NCBI GenBank assembly: GCA_016704445.1
Contig: JADJAE010000002.1
Location: 227,803 to 291,802, forward strand
DNA: 64,000 nucleotides
Direction of reading: 5' to 3'
From: Deltaproteobacteria bacterium
Lineage (GTDB): Bacteria; Myxococcota_A; Polyangia; Polyangiales; Ga0077539
Each line of letters begins with the position of its first letter. The stretch's first letter is position 1. Shown piece by piece: positions 18,277 to 27,126 of the stretch. Position numbers and translations under genes: made by a program. The notes under the pieces were generated by a model. It saw nothing but the letters and a program-made list of their open reading frames with translations, made no database searches and was not told the DNA's origin.

Positions 18277-20133
18277 ATGGCGCATCCGCCTCGGGGCCCG
18301 CGCAGTGTTGCACGTGAAACAGTGCTGGCCCTGGTGGCCCTCGGGCTCGCCGGGGGATGCCGACCCCAACCAGCGCCGCCGGACCGCGATGGCGGAGTGC
18401 AGGTCACCCGGGTGGACATCCCAGGAGCGAACGCGCCGCCTGTCACCCCACCGCCCCGCCGGGAGGAGCGAACCGAACGATGGACCCGCGCCTGGTCCAG
18501 TGAGCCAGTAGACGCCGAGACGCTGCGGGCGATGATGACCGAGGCTGCCCAGCCCGAGGGCTACAGCGCCGGGCTCGCCCTGGGTCGACGCGCTCCGGCC
18601 ACCGAGTTGAGCGCGATCGCAGGGACCCTCCCTCCCCAGCAGATCGACCCCTTCCTCCGCGGGCTCAGCGGGAGGACGCTCGGCATCACCATGCTCCCAA
18701 TCGCCTGGCGGCTGCGCTGGCAGCAGGACCCACCCTCCGTGGCCCTCGCGACGCTCCTCGGCAAGAACGCCATCGCCGTCGATGCGACCGAGGCACCCCG
18801 CTCGGAGTCGCTGATGCTCGACGGCGATCTCGCGCATCAGGTCGCCGGCGCCCGCAGCATCCAGAACGCCAGCGTCCCGCTTCCCTCGCTGGCCGCGCTG
18901 AGCGCCCTGCACCCGGTAGCCTTTCCGCTCGCCATGCGCGCCCTCTCCGCGAGGGGCGGGGTAACGACCAACGTCTGGCTCAACCTGATCGCAACCATCG
19001 GAGGGAGGGTCCACCCCAGTCCCCGAAGCTGGAGCGGCGCCTGGCTGAGCCTGATGGACGCCGTGCCCACCACCGACCCGGCGGTACGGGGCGCGCTGCT
19101 GGCGCTCGAGCCGGTGGTTACCCAGGTGGTCGTCCAGCCGGCAGGAGTCCTGGCGGCCTACCGGTGCGCTGTCGCCTTGCGCCTCGACCGCATCGACCAG
19201 GGGCACCGCACCGAAACCTGCGCCACCGGCACAGACGGATGGCGCTCGCTCGCCGCGCTGGCGGAGCGGGCGCGCCCACCCCTCACGCCGTCCCTTGTCG
19301 CCGAGCAGCTACGCAATGTGCTCGTTCAGGGGAGCAGCGACCCCCGCGTGGTGGAGGCCGTCGCCCAGGCTGCGGTACTGATCCCGGTGGGCCAGGCCCG
19401 GCCGCTCCTCCTCCAGATCGCCGAAAACCGCGATCCCGGTGTGCTGGCCGCGCTGCTGGAAGGGCTGATCGGTCACCTCCCTCATGCGCGGGCGCTGCCT
19501 CCCCCCGTGCTCGATCGGCTGCTGGGTGCCCCCTTCGAACTCCCCGAGGCGCCCTCCCTGGAGGCGCGAATCCACGCCACCGAGCTGCGTCGCGCGCTCG
19601 GTCTCCCAGCCCGGGAGACTCCGTCGACCGTCCGTGCGCTTCAGATGGCGGCTCGTCCCGATGCGGGAGTCTCGCCCGAGAGCACCCTCATCGCCCCCGA
19701 AGCCTCCGCTGGAACCTGGGTGCTCGAGACCACCGCGGGGACCATCCGCATCGCGCTGCGAGCGGACACCGCCCCCGAGGCGCTTCGACTGCTGGCGGCG
19801 ACGACCCGCGAGGGAACGTACCGACAGACCACCTTCCATCGGGTGGTCCCCGGCTTCGTCGCCCAGGGAGGCGACCCGCGTGGTGACGGCTATGGCGGAA
19901 CCAGCCGGATCATCCCCACCGAGCTGTCAGGCGAGCGCTTCGAGCGGGGCGCCGTCGGCATCGCCCTGGCCGGCCTGGACACGGGCGGAACCCAGTTCTT
20001 CATCACCCTGACCGACTCGCCCCACCTCGACGCCCGCTACCCCTACGTCGGCCAGGTGATCTCAGGGATGAACGTCGCCGACCGGCTGATGACCGGCGAC
20101 CAGATCGTGAGCGCGGCGGTCATCGCCCCGTAG
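18277..20133 (+). CDS. Lipoprotein with HEAT-like repeats and a cyclophilin-type prolyl isomerase domain
   Basis: 618 aa from ATG 18277. The signal peptide ends LVALGLAGGC, a likely lipobox. Residues about 60-460 are Ala/Leu-rich helical pairs resembling HEAT repeats. The C-terminal 140 residues form a cyclophilin domain: TTFHRVVPGFVAQGGDPRGD, GAVGIALAGLDTGGTQFFI, HLDARYPYVGQVISG. This would be a periplasmic membrane-anchored peptidyl-prolyl isomerase, with the repeats perhaps holding clients. It converges with the DnaJ-like gene. Confidence 0.85.
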   Translation: MAHPPRGPRSVARETVLALVALGLAGGCRPQPAPPDRDGGVQVTRVDIPGANAPPVTPPPRREERTERWTRAWSSEPVDAETLRAMMTEAAQPEGYSAGLALGRRAPATELSAIAGTLPPQQIDPFLRGLSGRTLGITMLPIAWRLRWQQDPPSVALATLLGKNAIAVDATEAPRSESLMLDGDLAHQVAGARSIQNASVPLPSLAALSALHPVAFPLAMRALSARGGVTTNVWLNLIATIGGRVHPSPRSWSGAWLSLMDAVPTTDPAVRGALLALEPVVTQVVVQPAGVLAAYRCAVALRLDRIDQGHRTETCATGTDGWRSLAALAERARPPLTPSLVAEQLRNVLVQGSSDPRVVEAVAQAAVLIPVGQARPLLLQIAENRDPGVLAALLEGLIGHLPHARALPPPVLDRLLGAPFELPEAPSLEARIHATELRRALGLPARETPSTVRALQMAARPDAGVSPESTLIAPEASAGTWVLETTAGTIRIALRADTAPEALRLLAATTREGTYRQTTFHRVVPGFVAQGGDPRGDGYGGTSRIIPTELSGERFERGAVGIALAGLDTGGTQFFITLTDSPHLDARYPYVGQVISGMNVADRLMTGDQIVSAAVIAP

Positions 20134-20167
20134 AGAGCCTTCACTCCCTCCCGCAAACTCACCGGGC

Positions 20168-21124
20168 TCAGAAGCGCAGTTCGTCCCTCGGAACCGTCGC
20201 CTGCACCGTCTCGAGCACCTTGATCGCCTCGGCAGTCTCTGGGGCATCGGGCAGCGCCGCCACCTCGATGTGAACCATCAGGTCGCTGGCCTCACGCCGC
20301 GCGCTGCCAGGGATACCCTTCCCCCGCAGCCGGAGCTTCGCCCCGTGAGCCGTATGGGGAGGAACCCGCAAGGTCACTTCTCCCTGAGGGGTCGGAATGG
20401 TGATCTTCGTCCCCTTCCAGGCCTCCACCAGCGCGACCGGCAGACGGACATGGAGGTCGTCTTCCTCGATCCAGAACCACGGGTGGGCTTCGACCTTCAC
20501 CGACAACACCAGATCACCGGGCTGTCCCCCGGGGGCGGGCATGCCCTTGCCCGCGATGCGCAGCCGGGTGCCCTCCTTGGCACCGGCCGGAATGCGTACC
20601 CTCACCGACTCACCGCGGATGCTCAGCGAGACCTCCCCGCCGCGAACAGCGAGCGGTAGATCGATGGTGACCTCGCTCTCCAGATCGCGCCCTCGCATCG
20701 GGCGACCACGTCCGGCCGAGCCAAACGGTGATCCACCAGAACCGCGGCCACCCTGAAAATACTGGCCGAAGAGCTCCGAGAAATCGACGTTGCCCCCGCC
20801 AGCACCACCGAAGATGTCTTCGAATCCGCCGCCTCCATGGGGGGCGCCTCCGCCACCGGCGGACTGCCACTGACGGTAGGCGTCGGGGTTGAAGCCCTCG
20901 CGCAATCCCATCTCGCCAAAGTCGTCGTACAACTTGCGCTTCTTGGGATCGCTCAACACCTCGTTGGCGTGGTTGACGCTCTTGAAGGACTCCTCGGCCT
21001 TCTTGTCGCCAGGATTGCGATCAGGGTGGTACTTCAGCGCCAACACCCGATACGCCTTCTTGATCGCCTCGGCGTCGGCGTCTCGAGAGACGCCGAGCAC
21101 GCTATACAGGTCTTGTTCCGCCAT
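20168..21124 (-). CDS. DnaJ-family co-chaperone without zinc finger (CbpA-like)
   Basis: 318 aa. The J domain occupies about 5-70 with HPD at 33-35. A Gly/Phe-rich linker follows (88-140: GGGGFEDIFGGAGGG). The C-terminal substrate-binding domains include DLPLAVRGGEVSLSI, RIPAGAKEGTRLRIAGKG and GDLVLSVKVEAHPWFW. The Cys-rich zinc module of class I DnaJ is absent, placing it in class II. It stimulates DnaK ATPase. No dnaK or grpE is adjacent. It diverges from uppS across a 119-bp gap. Confidence 0.92.
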   Translation of the reverse strand: MAEQDLYSVLGVSRDADAEAIKKAYRVLALKYHPDRNPGDKKAEESFKSVNHANEVLSDPKKRKLYDDFGEMGLREGFNPDAYRQWQSAGGGGAPHGGGGFEDIFGGAGGGNVDFSELFGQYFQGGRGSGGSPFGSAGRGRPMRGRDLESEVTIDLPLAVRGGEVSLSIRGESVRVRIPAGAKEGTRLRIAGKGMPAPGGQPGDLVLSVKVEAHPWFWIEEDDLHVRLPVALVEAWKGTKITIPTPQGEVTLRVPPHTAHGAKLRLRGKGIPGSARREASDLMVHIEVAALPDAPETAEAIKVLETVQATVPRDELRF

Positions 21125-21243
21125 GTTCGCCGACGGAAGCTAAGTCGCGACCGTTCACCCGGCAATCACGACCCTCCATCCCTGTGCGCATTGCGACATC
21201 ACCGGAGCGCGTAGTAACTCACCGCTGTCTCCCGAGACGTTGC

Positions 21244-22008
21244 ATGAACACCATCGAGCTCACGAACCTTCCCCTCCGCATCGCCATCACCATGGACGGC
21301 AACGGCCGCTGGGCCGAACTCCGAGGCAAGCCTCGCATCGTCGGGCACCGCGCCGGGAGCCACACCGTCCGCCGAATCGTCCGCGCCTGCCGCCGACTCG
21401 GCGTCCAGGAGCTGACCCTCTACGCCTTCTCCGAACAGAACTGGGGGCGACCCACCAACGAGGTCGAAGGGCTCATGACCCTCCTCGAAGAGTTTCTGCT
21501 TCAGGAGCGCGACGAGATCCTCCTGAACCGCATCCGGCTCCGCGGCATCGGCAACCTCGACCGGCTACCCCCTCCCGTACGCGAGGCCCTCGAGCTCCTC
21601 TCCGACGCGTCCCGCGAACACAAGGGCATGACCCTCTCCCTGGCCCTGTCCTACGGCGGCCGAGAGGAGATCATCGATGCGACGCGCGCCCTCGCTCGCC
21701 AGGTCGCCGCAGGTGAGCTGCAGCCCGACGACGTCACCGAAGAGCGCCTCACGGCCCTGCTCCCCTCCATGCGCTTCGGAGCCCCCGACCTGATGATCCG
21801 CACCGGGGGCGAGCTGCGGGTGTCCAACTTCCTTCTTTGGGGAGCGGCCTACAGCGAGCTCTTCTTTTCCGATATCCTCTGGCCCGACTTCCAGGTCGAA
21901 CACCTCTATCAAGCCATCGCGGCCTATCAACGAAGGCAGCGACGGTTTGGTCTGGTCATCAACCCAAACACCCTCGGGCCATGTCCAACTTCGCTGTCCG
22001 GCTCCTGA
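21244..22008 (+). CDS. uppS: Undecaprenyl diphosphate synthase
   Basis: 254 aa from ATG 21244. It contains the cis-prenyltransferase signatures ITMDGNGRWA (catalytic Asp18), GHRAGSHTVRR, LTLYAFSEQNW and the C-terminal PDLMIRTGGELRVSNFLLW with YSELFF. It makes the C55 carrier lipid for peptidoglycan and other wall polymers from farnesyl and isopentenyl diphosphates. Its 3' end overlaps cdsA by 28 bp, the classic uppS-cdsA pair. Confidence 0.96.
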   Translation: MNTIELTNLPLRIAITMDGNGRWAELRGKPRIVGHRAGSHTVRRIVRACRRLGVQELTLYAFSEQNWGRPTNEVEGLMTLLEEFLLQERDEILLNRIRLRGIGNLDRLPPPVREALELLSDASREHKGMTLSLALSYGGREEIIDATRALARQVAAGELQPDDVTEERLTALLPSMRFGAPDLMIRTGGELRVSNFLLWGAAYSELFFSDILWPDFQVEHLYQAIAAYQRRQRRFGLVINPNTLGPCPTSLSGS

Positions 22009-22835
22009 CTGCGCTCGTCGGTATTCCGATCATCCTCGGCATCCTCTACGTCGCCCCACCCATCGGGTGGTTCGCGCTGTGCGCCGCCGCGATGCTCATC
22101 GCCACCTGGGAGTTTCTCTCCATGACCCACCACGACGACCCCATGGGTCGCTGGCTGGGCATGCTGCTCTCCCTCGGGGTCTTCGCCCTCTTCGTCTCAA
22201 CAGGCTTCGGCGCCGTTCATGGCACCTGGCTCGCCTCGGGCCTCGCCGCGCTCGCCCCCATCGCCCTCCTCGGCTCCCTGACTCGACCAGCCGCCATTCC
22301 GACGGCCCTCCCTCGCATCAGCGCCATGCTGATGGCGCCCCTCTACCTCAGCATCCCCATGGCCGCCCTCGCCCTGGTGCGAACCTATGGAACGCCCGTC
22401 CAGGGTGGCGGACTCTGCCTGCTCACCATGATGTTCGCGTGGATGGGCGACACCGGCGGCTACTTCGCCGGCAAAGGGATCGGCGGCCCCAAGCTCTATC
22501 CCGCCGTCTCTCCCAACAAGACCTGGAGCGGCGCCGTCGGCGGGCTCCTCGGCTCCGTGCTCGGGAGCGTCATCGCGCACTTCACCTTCCTGCCCGCCCT
22601 CTCGCTGGCTCAGGGCATCCTGCTGGCCGTCGCCGCCGGGGCCTTCGGTCAGATCGGTGATCTGTGTGAGTCGATCCTGAAGAGGAGCGCGGGGGTCAAG
22701 GACTCAGGGGCCATCCTGCCGGGGCACGGTGGCATCCTCGATCGTATCGATGCGCTGTTGTTCTGTGGGCTGGCGATGTTCGCCGCGCTGCAGTCAGGCT
22801 GGCTGGAAGGCTTCGTTCAGCGCGCGCGCTTGTAG
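21981..22835 (+). CDS. cdsA: Phosphatidate cytidylyltransferase
   Basis: 284 aa integral membrane protein with about eight helices, starting at ATG 21981 inside the 3' end of uppS. The C-terminal signature SILKRSAGVKDSG followed by ILPGHGGILDRIDAL is diagnostic. It makes CDP-diacylglycerol from phosphatidic acid and CTP, the branch point of phospholipid synthesis. The last 19 bp overlap the convergent gcvT gene. dxr and rseP, which often follow, are absent here. Confidence 0.95.
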   Translation: MSNFAVRLLTALVGIPIILGILYVAPPIGWFALCAAAMLIATWEFLSMTHHDDPMGRWLGMLLSLGVFALFVSTGFGAVHGTWLASGLAALAPIALLGSLTRPAAIPTALPRISAMLMAPLYLSIPMAALALVRTYGTPVQGGGLCLLTMMFAWMGDTGGYFAGKGIGGPKLYPAVSPNKTWSGAVGGLLGSVLGSVIAHFTFLPALSLAQGILLAVAAGAFGQIGDLCESILKRSAGVKDSGAILPGHGGILDRIDALLFCGLAMFAALQSGWLEGFVQRARL

Positions 22836-23929
22836 AAGGGCGTCTTCACCACGACGGCGTTGCCGACGCGGCCGCGCTCGGGGTCGCGAAGACGCAGCGT
22901 CGAACCCAGCGCCGACGAGGCCGTCGGGACATAGGCCAGCCCGAGGTTCTTCCCCAGGGTGGGAGAGGGCGACCCGCTGGTGACGTAACCGACCTGCTCA
23001 TCGGCCTCGTTGATCACCTGCCAGTGGTCGCGGGCGATGGCCTTGTCGGTCATCTCGAAGCCGACCAGCTTGCGGGAGAGCCCCGCCTCCTTCACCGCCA
23101 GGAGCGCCGAGCGACCGATGAAGTCGGCCTTGTCGAAGCGGACCACCCAGCTGAGACCAGCCTCAAGGGGGTTGGTCGTCTCGTCGATGTCGTTGCCATA
23201 CAACGCCATCTTGCACTCCAGACGGAGGGTGTTGCGCGCCCCGAGGCCCGCAGGGCGAAGACCCGCCGACTCGCCAGCCGCCAGCAGCGAACGCCAGATG
23301 CGAGCCGCCTCGGCCGGGGGACAGAAGATCTCCACGCCGTCTTCACCCGTGTACCCGGTGCGAGACAGCGTGCACGGGACGTTGAACACCGGGATGTCGG
23401 CGAAGTGGAAGGCCGGGAGCTCGTCCGCGCGGCCATCACCCACCGCGCTACGGAGAACCTCCATCGCACGCGGACCCTGCAGCGCGATGAGCCCCGTCTC
23501 GTCGGAGATGTCGCGGACCTCGTGGGTGGCCTTCAACTGCTGCGTGAAGTGACCGACGATCTTCTCCCGGTTGGAGGCGTTGCACACGATCAGCACGTGG
23601 TCGGCAGACACCCGGTAGATGATCAGGTCATCCAGGATGGTGCCTCGCTCGTTGCAGCACACCGTGTAGCGGGCCTGGCCGTCGATCAGGCCCTGCACGT
23701 CGTTGGTCACCAGGCGGTCGACCGCGGCCGTCGCGCCAGGGCCCTTCACCACCAGTTCGCCCATGTGGCAGACGTCGAACAGGCCCGCCGCCTTGCGGAC
23801 CGTGTGGTGCTCATCCACCAGGCCCGTGTACTGGACCGGCATCGAGTACCCGGTAAAAGGGACCATCCGGGCCTTCGCGCGGAGGTGCTCATCGTAGATC
23901 GGGGTCTGCTTCAATGATGATTGTTCCAT
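22817..23929 (-). CDS. gcvT: Glycine cleavage system aminomethyltransferase (T protein)
   Basis: 370 aa from ATG 23929. Typical GcvT blocks are visible: MVPFTGYSMPVQYTGLVDEH, GLFDVCHMGELVVKGP, LSRTGYTGEDGVEIFCP, AGLGARNTLRLECKMALYG and GYVTSGSPSPTLGKNLGLAYV. It transfers the methylene group of glycine to tetrahydrofolate and releases ammonia from the lipoylated H protein. gcvH and gcvP are not in the window, so the operon is split or they lie elsewhere. Confidence 0.95.
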   Translation of the reverse strand: MEQSSLKQTPIYDEHLRAKARMVPFTGYSMPVQYTGLVDEHHTVRKAAGLFDVCHMGELVVKGPGATAAVDRLVTNDVQGLIDGQARYTVCCNERGTILDDLIIYRVSADHVLIVCNASNREKIVGHFTQQLKATHEVRDISDETGLIALQGPRAMEVLRSAVGDGRADELPAFHFADIPVFNVPCTLSRTGYTGEDGVEIFCPPAEAARIWRSLLAAGESAGLRPAGLGARNTLRLECKMALYGNDIDETTNPLEAGLSWVVRFDKADFIGRSALLAVKEAGLSRKLVGFEMTDKAIARDHWQVINEADEQVGYVTSGSPSPTLGKNLGLAYVPTASSALGSTLRLRDPERGRVGNAVVVKTPFYKRAR

Positions 23930-23961
23930 GGCGGGGGGGACGGTATCAGACAAGCCTGGTG

Positions 23962-25068
23962 ATGGGTGTATCGTCGACTCCCAACACCGCCGTGCGAACC
24001 CTCGCTCTCACCCTCGGCGTCATGCTCACTCTCGGGTGTTCCTCGGGGTCGAGTGCCTCTTTGGACACCATCGATGCGACCGCCACCGGCGTCGCGCTCC
24101 CCGACCTCAGCGTCGCTCCCGACCTGGGCCAGGACGACGTCCCCGTCCTCGATGCCGGCTCCCCTTCCCTCCTCGACGTCGCACCGTTGCCCGAAGCCGC
24201 GACCGTCGAGCGTGGGCCCTTTCCCATCGTCCTCGTTCACGGCTTCGCGGGCTTTCGGGGCATCGGTCCGGTGACCTACTTCTATCGAGTCGCCGATGAC
24301 CTCCGACGCCGCGGCGAGGTCGTCTATGACCCCGAACTCCCGCCCTTCGCCCCTCCCGCGACCCGCGCGCCAGTCATCGCCGCGACCATCCGCCGGGCCC
24401 TCGCGGAGACCAGGCGCTCCAAGGTCGTGCTCATCGCACACTCCCAAGGAGGCCTCGATGCGCGCTACCTCATCTCCACCCTCGGGATGGGCGACCGCGT
24501 CGCCGCCCTCGTCACCGTCTCCACCCCCCACCGTGGAACCCGACTCGGTGACGCCTTCGCGGGGATCATCCCCGGAGTCAACCTCGGCGTCCTCGACGCC
24601 ATCGCCACCGCCATCGGCTCTGTCTACAACGGAGCCCCAGGGCGAGCCGAACTGCGAGGCACCCTCGCCGCCCTCTCCGAGCGCGACGCCGTTCACTTCA
24701 ATCAACAGAACCCCAATGATGCGCGCGTGAGGTACTACTCCGTCGCAGGGCGCTCCAACCGCAGGGACGGCCGGGCCGTCTGCGGTGATGCGCTCGTGGA
24801 GAACGATGCGTCCCGGGTCGACGCGCCCTTCGTGCTCCTCGCTCCGCTGATGGCCTTCCTCGAAGGCAGTGACCCGACGCGGCTCGTCAACGACGGCCTG
24901 GTCACCGTGCAGAGCGCCCGCTGGGGGACCTTCATCGGCTGCTTCCCCGCAGACCACTTCGATGAAGTAGGACAGATCGCCCACCAGGGCCCCGACCGCG
25001 ACTCGGGCTTCGATCACGTGGTGCTGTATCGAGACCTCGTGCGACGTCTACGGGACGACGGGTTCTAG
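23962..25068 (+). CDS. Lipoprotein triacylglycerol lipase (alpha/beta hydrolase)
   Basis: 368 aa from ATG 23962. The signal peptide ends GVMLTLGCSSG, followed by an Asp-rich stalk. The hydrolase part has the oxyanion motif FPIVLVHGFAGF, the nucleophile elbow AHSQGG (Ser161), the TVSTPHRGTRLGD segment of bacterial lipases, NDGLVTVQSARWG bearing the likely Asp, and DHFDEVGQ with the likely His. It would hydrolyse lipid esters at the cell surface. It starts 32 bp from the divergent gcvT start. Confidence 0.87.
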   Translation: MGVSSTPNTAVRTLALTLGVMLTLGCSSGSSASLDTIDATATGVALPDLSVAPDLGQDDVPVLDAGSPSLLDVAPLPEAATVERGPFPIVLVHGFAGFRGIGPVTYFYRVADDLRRRGEVVYDPELPPFAPPATRAPVIAATIRRALAETRRSKVVLIAHSQGGLDARYLISTLGMGDRVAALVTVSTPHRGTRLGDAFAGIIPGVNLGVLDAIATAIGSVYNGAPGRAELRGTLAALSERDAVHFNQQNPNDARVRYYSVAGRSNRRDGRAVCGDALVENDASRVDAPFVLLAPLMAFLEGSDPTRLVNDGLVTVQSARWGTFIGCFPADHFDEVGQIAHQGPDRDSGFDHVVLYRDLVRRLRDDGF

Positions 25069-25096
25069 AGATCCAATGGCCAGCCAGGAGGAAGTC

Positions 25097-25921
25097 ATGA
25101 GCGGGAGCGCCACCGCCCTCGTCATCGCCGGGAGCGACTCCTCCGGCTGCGCCGGGCTCCAGGCCGACCTGCGCGCCCTCGACGCCCTCGGGGTGCACGG
25201 CCTGAGCGTCGTCACCCTCGTCACCGCGCGAGGGCGCAAGGGCGTGAAGAAGGTCGATCCGCTGCGCAGCGAGCTGGTGCGGGCGCAGCTCGCCGCCGCC
25301 ACGGACACCACCCTCCCCGGGGCCGTGAAGGTCGGAGCCCTGGGAAACGCCGCCGTGGTCGAGATCGTCGCCGATGCCCTCCGGGGAATGGGAGCCGTGC
25401 CCGTGGTGCTCGATCCGGTCATCACCCCGATCCAGGGAAGAACCCTGCTCGATGACTCGGGCTTCGCCGCCCTGATGCGGGAGCTGGTTCCGCTGGCGGG
25501 GCTGCTGGTGCCCAACCGGGAAGAGGCAGGGAAGCTGGTGGGCAAGCCCGTCAGCACCGCGCGCCAGGTGAAGGCCGCGTGCCAGGCCCTCGTGGCAATG
25601 GGCGCCAGGGCGGTGCTCCTCAAGGGCGGCCACTTCGAGGGAAGTGATTGTATCGATGTGCTTTACGATGGCAGCGACTTCGTAGAGCTGCGCGTTGCAC
25701 GAAGACCGCTGCCCCCGATGCTCGGGCTCGGGTGCGCCCTGTCAGCCCTCATCACCGGTGAGCTCGCGCTCGGAGCCCCGCTGCTCGAAGCCGTCGCCCG
25801 CGCCCACGCCGTCGTGCAACGCGCCGTCACCTGCCCGAGGGTGCTGGCCAATGGCATCGCCGTGCCCGGTGACCTGCGCGTCGCCGTCAGCGCGATGCGG
25901 AGCGAGGCGTCAGGGGACTGA
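25097..25921 (+). CDS. thiD: Hydroxymethylpyrimidine/phosphomethylpyrimidine kinase
   Basis: 274 aa. ATG 25097 is preferred because AGGAGGA stands 4 bases before it; an ATG at 25076 lacks this. The ribokinase-like fold shows ALVIAGSDSSGCAGLQADL, VVLDPVITPIQGRTLLDD, LVPNREEAGKLVGKPV and AVLLKGGH. ThiD phosphorylates HMP to HMP diphosphate for thiamine synthesis. The usual C-terminal GDGCTLSAA motif reads LGLGCALSALI here, so the catalytic Asp of the anion hole is missing and the activity could be altered. Confidence 0.8.
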   Translation: MSGSATALVIAGSDSSGCAGLQADLRALDALGVHGLSVVTLVTARGRKGVKKVDPLRSELVRAQLAAATDTTLPGAVKVGALGNAAVVEIVADALRGMGAVPVVLDPVITPIQGRTLLDDSGFAALMRELVPLAGLLVPNREEAGKLVGKPVSTARQVKAACQALVAMGARAVLLKGGHFEGSDCIDVLYDGSDFVELRVARRPLPPMLGLGCALSALITGELALGAPLLEAVARAHAVVQRAVTCPRVLANGIAVPGDLRVAVSAMRSEASGD

Positions 25922-26377
25922 GCGGGCTCCGGCGTCGCCGGCGCCAGGGCGGATGGCCTCCACCGAGGGGAAGGACAGGTCGATGCGCCAGCGGCCCCCC
26001 TCGCGCACCAGGGGGACGTCGGCCACGCCGCCAGCCACGCCGCGCACCGTGACCACCGCGCGGTCGTCGGAGATGCGCGTGTCCATCGAGGAAGGATCGA
26101 TCTCCAGACGGAGATGGATGCGGCCGGGGGCGATCATCTCCCATGGCTGGAGTTCCCAACCCGAGAGCTGGGAGGCCTGCTGGGCGCGGTCGGTCAGGGC
26201 GTCCTGGGCGCGCTGCGAGAGCAGGTCGTACATCCGCTGCCGGGCCGAGCTGTCGGTGCGCGCGGATTGCGCCGCGTGCGCAAAGGCCTCCACCGTGGCC
26301 TTGGGGGTCTCCCCCGGCGCGCGGTTGCACGCCACGACCAGGACCGCCGCCGCGGCGAGGAGGCGAGGCGCCCTCAT
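25910..26377 (-). CDS. Hypothetical lipoprotein
   Basis: 155 aa. The signal peptide ends AAAAVLVVACNRAPG, a lipobox. The mature part starts with TPKATVEAFAHAAQS and ends with DVPLVREGGRWRIDLSF, a pattern seen in small NTF2-like (DUF4878-type) lipoproteins, which is a tentative placement. Its ATG overlaps the stop of the upstream barrel gene by 4 bp, so the two are coupled. The 3' end overlaps thiD convergently by 12 bp. Confidence 0.72.
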   Translation of the reverse strand: MRAPRLLAAAAVLVVACNRAPGETPKATVEAFAHAAQSARTDSSARQRMYDLLSQRAQDALTDRAQQASQLSGWELQPWEMIAPGRIHLRLEIDPSSMDTRISDDRAVVTVRGVAGGVADVPLVREGGRWRIDLSFPSVEAIRPGAGDAGARSVP

Positions 26378-26979
26378 CGCACCCGGGTGAGCCCCGCGCT
26401 CACGGTGGTGCGGAAGACCAGGCCCGCCAGCAGTTCGACGGCGCTGTCATCGCGGCCCGTCCCCTGGGCGTCCCAGGGCTTCGCGGAGATGTACCGGGTC
26501 GCCAGACGGAGCGACCAGGCGCTCTGATCGCCGATGTAGAGCGGGAGGTCGGCGCCGGCGCCCAGGACGAAGGCCACCCCGGTCGCGTCGCTGGAGCCAG
26601 GGCGGAGCCACGCCGCGCCCAACTCGAGGCCGATGGAGTCGAGGAAGAGGTCGAGCCAGGCCGGGCCGCGCTCCATGTCCAGCGACCAGCGGGCGAAGAA
26701 GGCCGGGCGGAAATCCACCGCAATGAAGGCGTGGTCGTAGCGAGGCCCCGAGAAGGCCCGGTCGTAGCCGAGCACCACGCCCACCATGTCGAGAGAGCGA
26801 GCCCGAACCGCGAAGGAGCCGATGCCCGACCAGACGCCCGCGTCGATCGCTCCGCCGAGGGCCTCGACGGAGAGCGAGAGATCGCCGCGGAGGCGGCCGT
26901 AGACGCCGTCGCGGGCCTGCGCAGAGGCCGGAGACGCAAGGGCGAGGAATACACCGGTCAGTAAAACAGCGGGGCGCAT
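26374..26979 (-). CDS. Predicted outer-membrane beta-barrel protein
   Basis: 201 aa from ATG 26979. A Sec signal peptide (AVLLTGVFLALASPASAQA) precedes alternating amphipathic strands such as SFAVRARSLDMVGVVLGYDR, FIAVDFRPAFFARWSLDME and AWSLRLATRYISA. The last residues (VELLAGLVFRTTVSAGLTRV) resemble a closing strand. No specific family is recognised. It is coupled to the lipoprotein gene downstream (4-bp overlap) and diverges from the propeller operon. Confidence 0.68.
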   Translation of the reverse strand: MRPAVLLTGVFLALASPASAQARDGVYGRLRGDLSLSVEALGGAIDAGVWSGIGSFAVRARSLDMVGVVLGYDRAFSGPRYDHAFIAVDFRPAFFARWSLDMERGPAWLDLFLDSIGLELGAAWLRPGSSDATGVAFVLGAGADLPLYIGDQSAWSLRLATRYISAKPWDAQGTGRDDSAVELLAGLVFRTTVSAGLTRVR

Positions 26980-27126
26980 CGAAGGATAGGAGGCGGACCC
27001 TAGCATGGGCCGAGATGTGCCGTATCCGCACGGGGCTGACCAGGGAGTCGTGAGGGAAGACCGCGGGAAACAGCGGATACAAGGAATGCGGCGCATGGCC
27101 CGCTTCATGCGAATGGGGTGCGTACT

